From positions 1-64,000 of the forward strand of contig JAIOPV010000148.1 of NCBI GenBank assembly GCA_021413735.1: a stretch of 64,000 bases of DNA, read 5' to 3'. The notes under the pieces were generated by a model. That model ran no database searches and was not told where the DNA came from. It was given only the letters and a program-made list of their open reading frames with translations. Below are positions 61,744-64,000 of this stretch, piece after piece. Both the position numbers and the translations under genes were made by a program. This stretch comes from Planctomycetota bacterium. GTDB lineage: Bacteria; Planctomycetota; Planctomycetia; Gemmatales; Gemmataceae. Numbering within the stretch: the stretch's first letter is position 1; each line of letters starts with the position of its first letter.

Positions 61744-64000
61744 ATGACGCTTCACCGATATCTCATTGCCGGCGCTCTCCTCTTCGCGTGCGGCGTGCCA
61801 TCGTTCGCACAAGAAAAGCTCCCCGACGGAACGAAAGTCGCCAAGCTCGACGTGCGACCCACGCAGATCGACCTCAACGGTCCGTTCGCGTATTCGCAAC
61901 TCATCGTTACCGCCACGCTCAATAACGGCGAAACGATGGACGCGACACGCATCGCCACGATCACCACCAAGCCTGGCCTCGCGACACAAACGAACGGCCT
62001 CTTCCGACCAGTTGCCGACGGCAAGGATGACATCGCGGTGTCACTCGATGGACAATCCGTGAAGGTGCCGTTGAACGTGACGGGGTTCGCGGGCCAGAAG
62101 CCTGTCAGTTTCGTGACCGATGTGCAGCCGGCACTGTCGAAACTCGGCTGCAACGCCGGAACATGCCACGGAGCGCAAGCCGGCAAGAACGGCTTCAAGC
62201 TCTCGCTTCGCGGTTACGACTCCATCTACGATTTCCGTGCGCTCACCGACGATCTCGAAGGTCGCCGCTTCAACCGGGCCGCTCCCGAAAAGAGCCTCAT
62301 GCTGATGAAGCCCGCCGGTGCAGTGCCGCATCAGGGTGGCGTCGTCATGCAGGCTGGCGACCCGAACTACGAACTGATTCGCCGCTGGATCGCACAGGGC
62401 GTGAAGCTCGACCTCGACGCCGTGCGGGTCGCCAGCATCGAAGTGTTCCCCAAGAACCCGATCGTCTCGCGGTTGCTCCAGAAGCAGCAATTCGCAGTGC
62501 TCGCGACGTACACCGATGGCCGCGTCCGCGACGTGACCGCCGAAACGTTCCTCGATAGCAGCAACACCGAAGTCGCTACCGCCGACAAGACTGGCCTCGT
62601 GACCGCGTTGCGTCGTGGCGAATCGACCATGCTCGCTCGCTACGAAGGTGCGTATGCCGCGAGTACCGTCGTTGTGATGGGCGACCGCACGGGGTTCACC
62701 TGGGAACCGCGACCGGTCCAGAACTACATCGACGAACTCGTTGACGCGAAACTTCAGAAGGTGAAGGTGCAGGCCAGCCCGCTTGCGAACGACTCGGAGT
62801 TCATTCGCCGCGTGTATCTGGACCTCACTGGATTGCCGCCGTCGGCCGAGGAAGTGCGGGCATTCATCGACGACAAAAGGGACACGAAACTCAAACGAGA
62901 TGAACTCATCGACAAGCTCGTCGGCTCCGATGCGTTCGTCGAACACTGGACGAACAAGTGGGCGGATCTGCTGCAAGTGAACAGCAAGTTCCTCGGCGGT
63001 GGCGGTGCCGGGGCGTTCCGCAAGTGGATTCGCGACCGCGTGGCCGAGAACACGCCATACGACAAGTTCGCCTACGATATCCTGACCGCGAGCGGCTCCA
63101 ACATGGCGAACCCGCCCGCGTCGTATTACAAGGTGCTTCGCACAGCCGACGCCGCGATGGAAAACACCACGCAGTTGTTCCTCGCCGTGCGGTTCAACTG
63201 CAACAAGTGCCACGATCACCCGTTCGAGAAGTGGACGCAGGACCAATACTACAGCCTCGCGTCGTTCTTCGCGCAGGTGACACGAGCCGAAGACCCCAAA
63301 TACAAGGGGCAGCGAATCGGTGGTACCGCTGTTGAAGGCGCGTTGCCATTGGTCGAAGTGGTGACCGACGCCAAAGCGGGCGAGATCACGCACGTTCGCA
63401 CCAACGAAGTGGCGAAGCCGAAGTTTCCGTACACCATCGCGGCTCAGGTGCCAGCAACCGAACTGCGTCGCGTGCAGGCGGCCAAGTGGATCACGTCCGC
63501 GGAGAACCCGTACTTCGCGAAGAGCTACGTGAACCGGCTGTGGGGTTATCTCCTTGGCGTTGGCATCATCGAACCGCTCGACGACATTCGCGCCGGCAAC
63601 CCTGCGACAAACCCCGCGCTGCTCGACAAGCTCACCGAAGAGTTCGTGAAGTCGAAGTTCGACGTGCGAGCCACGATCAAGTCGATCTGCAAGAGTCGCA
63701 CATATCAACTTTCGATCGCGACGAACAAATGGAACAAGGACGACGACATCAACTACTCGCACGCCTTCGCTCGCCGCCTGCCTGCCGAAGTGCTGTTCGA
63801 CACGATCCACAAAGCGACGGGTTCGATCAGTCGTCTCCCAGGCTTGCCTGCGGGTGCTCGTGCCGCCCAGCTCGTGGATAGCAACGTCGAACTGCCGGGC
63901 GGCTTCCTCGATCTGCTCGGTAAGCCGGTCCGCGAGAGCGCTTGCGAGTGCGAACGAACCGGTGGTCTGAACCTCGGGCCGATTCTGGCGATGGTCAACG
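61744..64000 (+). CDS. DUF1549/DUF1553 domain protein (partial, runs off the window)
   Basis: 752 codons are visible, starting with a signal peptide (RYLIAGALLFACGVPSFAQ). A bacterial Ig-like part follows, then LGCNAGTCHGAQAGKNGFKLSLRGYD, a heme-like CxxxxCH found in this family. DUF1549 (ELVDAKLQK... FIRRVYLDLTGLPPSAEEVRAF) and CNKCHDHPFEKWTQDQYYSLASFF follow. DUF1553 begins at about residue 590 (SYVNRLWGYLLGVGIIEPLDDIRAGNPATNP). These proteins are planctomycete-specific, periplasmic, and of unknown electron-transfer function. The 3' end lies outside the window. Confidence 0.93.
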   Translation, partial: MTLHRYLIAGALLFACGVPSFAQEKLPDGTKVAKLDVRPTQIDLNGPFAYSQLIVTATLNNGETMDATRIATITTKPGLATQTNGLFRPVADGKDDIAVSLDGQSVKVPLNVTGFAGQKPVSFVTDVQPALSKLGCNAGTCHGAQAGKNGFKLSLRGYDSIYDFRALTDDLEGRRFNRAAPEKSLMLMKPAGAVPHQGGVVMQAGDPNYELIRRWIAQGVKLDLDAVRVASIEVFPKNPIVSRLLQKQQFAVLATYTDGRVRDVTAETFLDSSNTEVATADKTGLVTALRRGESTMLARYEGAYAASTVVVMGDRTGFTWEPRPVQNYIDELVDAKLQKVKVQASPLANDSEFIRRVYLDLTGLPPSAEEVRAFIDDKRDTKLKRDELIDKLVGSDAFVEHWTNKWADLLQVNSKFLGGGGAGAFRKWIRDRVAENTPYDKFAYDILTASGSNMANPPASYYKVLRTADAAMENTTQLFLAVRFNCNKCHDHPFEKWTQDQYYSLASFFAQVTRAEDPKYKGQRIGGTAVEGALPLVEVVTDAKAGEITHVRTNEVAKPKFPYTIAAQVPATELRRVQAAKWITSAENPYFAKSYVNRLWGYLLGVGIIEPLDDIRAGNPATNPALLDKLTEEFVKSKFDVRATIKSICKSRTYQLSIATNKWNKDDDINYSHAFARRLPAEVLFDTIHKATGSISRLPGLPAGARAAQLVDSNVELPGGFLDLLGKPVRESACECERTGGLNLGPILAMVN

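Overview
This GC-rich window looks like the chromosome of a planctomycete, most likely of the family Gemmataceae. The markers are families largely confined to that group: a TIGR02996 leucine-rich-repeat protein (34.3-35.7 kb), a DUF1549/DUF1553 cytochrome protein (61.7-64 kb), a PSD1-type CxxCH/WD40 protein (60-61.5 kb), a DUF1559 pseudopilin-like protein, a 1,477-residue heme/TIM-barrel fusion, and a small 'TETEWL...RGCWVVDLVLGK' protein. Many genes overlap by 4 nt (ATGA or GTGA).

Region 1 (1-22.9 kb) is a defence island. A CRISPR array of 12 identical 37-nt repeats precedes a type I-G (formerly I-U) cas locus on the minus strand: cas4-cas1 fusion, cas2, csb1 (Cas7), csb2 (Cas5-Cas6) and cas3 carrying a C-terminal Cas8-like extension. 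Upstream on the same strand, and possibly co-transcribed, lie an ECF-like sigma factor, an HTH-like small protein, an ImmA/IrrE peptidase, a NurA-like nuclease, a HerA ATPase and a nitrilase-fold protein that has lost catalytic residues. Divergent from these is a three-gene operon: a winged-helix-like protein, an AAA ATPase, and a Cas4-like nuclease fused to a HerA-type ATPase.

The most striking observation lies between cas2 and csb1. A two-repeat degenerate mini-CRISPR on the plus strand (8841-8949) encodes one 37-nt guide. The seed of that guide matches a perfect 22-bp palindrome immediately upstream of the putative csb1 promoter. Mismatches fall at positions 6 and 12, and a TTG sits in the PAM position. 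This is the architecture expected of a CreA/CreR-like guide by which the type I-G effector would regulate its own operon.

Region 2 (22.9-26.7 kb) is a scar of broken genes: an IS5-type transposase remnant with a frameshift, half of a PRPP-synthetase-like gene, a frameshifted Ldh-family dehydrogenase, and a 38-residue stub of a sulfatase, along with a small membrane protein.

Region 3 (26.7-64 kb) is ordinary planctomycete chromosome: an RND efflux pump with adaptor, an aminotransferase, a DUF3754 protein, an LRR/AbiEii pair, an RlmN/Cfr-like radical SAM enzyme, a GntR regulator with a giant heme protein, a DUF1559 protein, a CotH-like kinase, tRNA-Leu(CAA), hemA with a CcsA/HemX-like gene, recO, two lipoproteins (BamD-like and LptE-like), gmhA, a PIN toxin-antitoxin pair, an MBOAT O-acyltransferase followed by four tandem SGNH-like paralogues, and two cytochrome-type proteins. 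Large inverted repeats sit just after stop codons or between genes.
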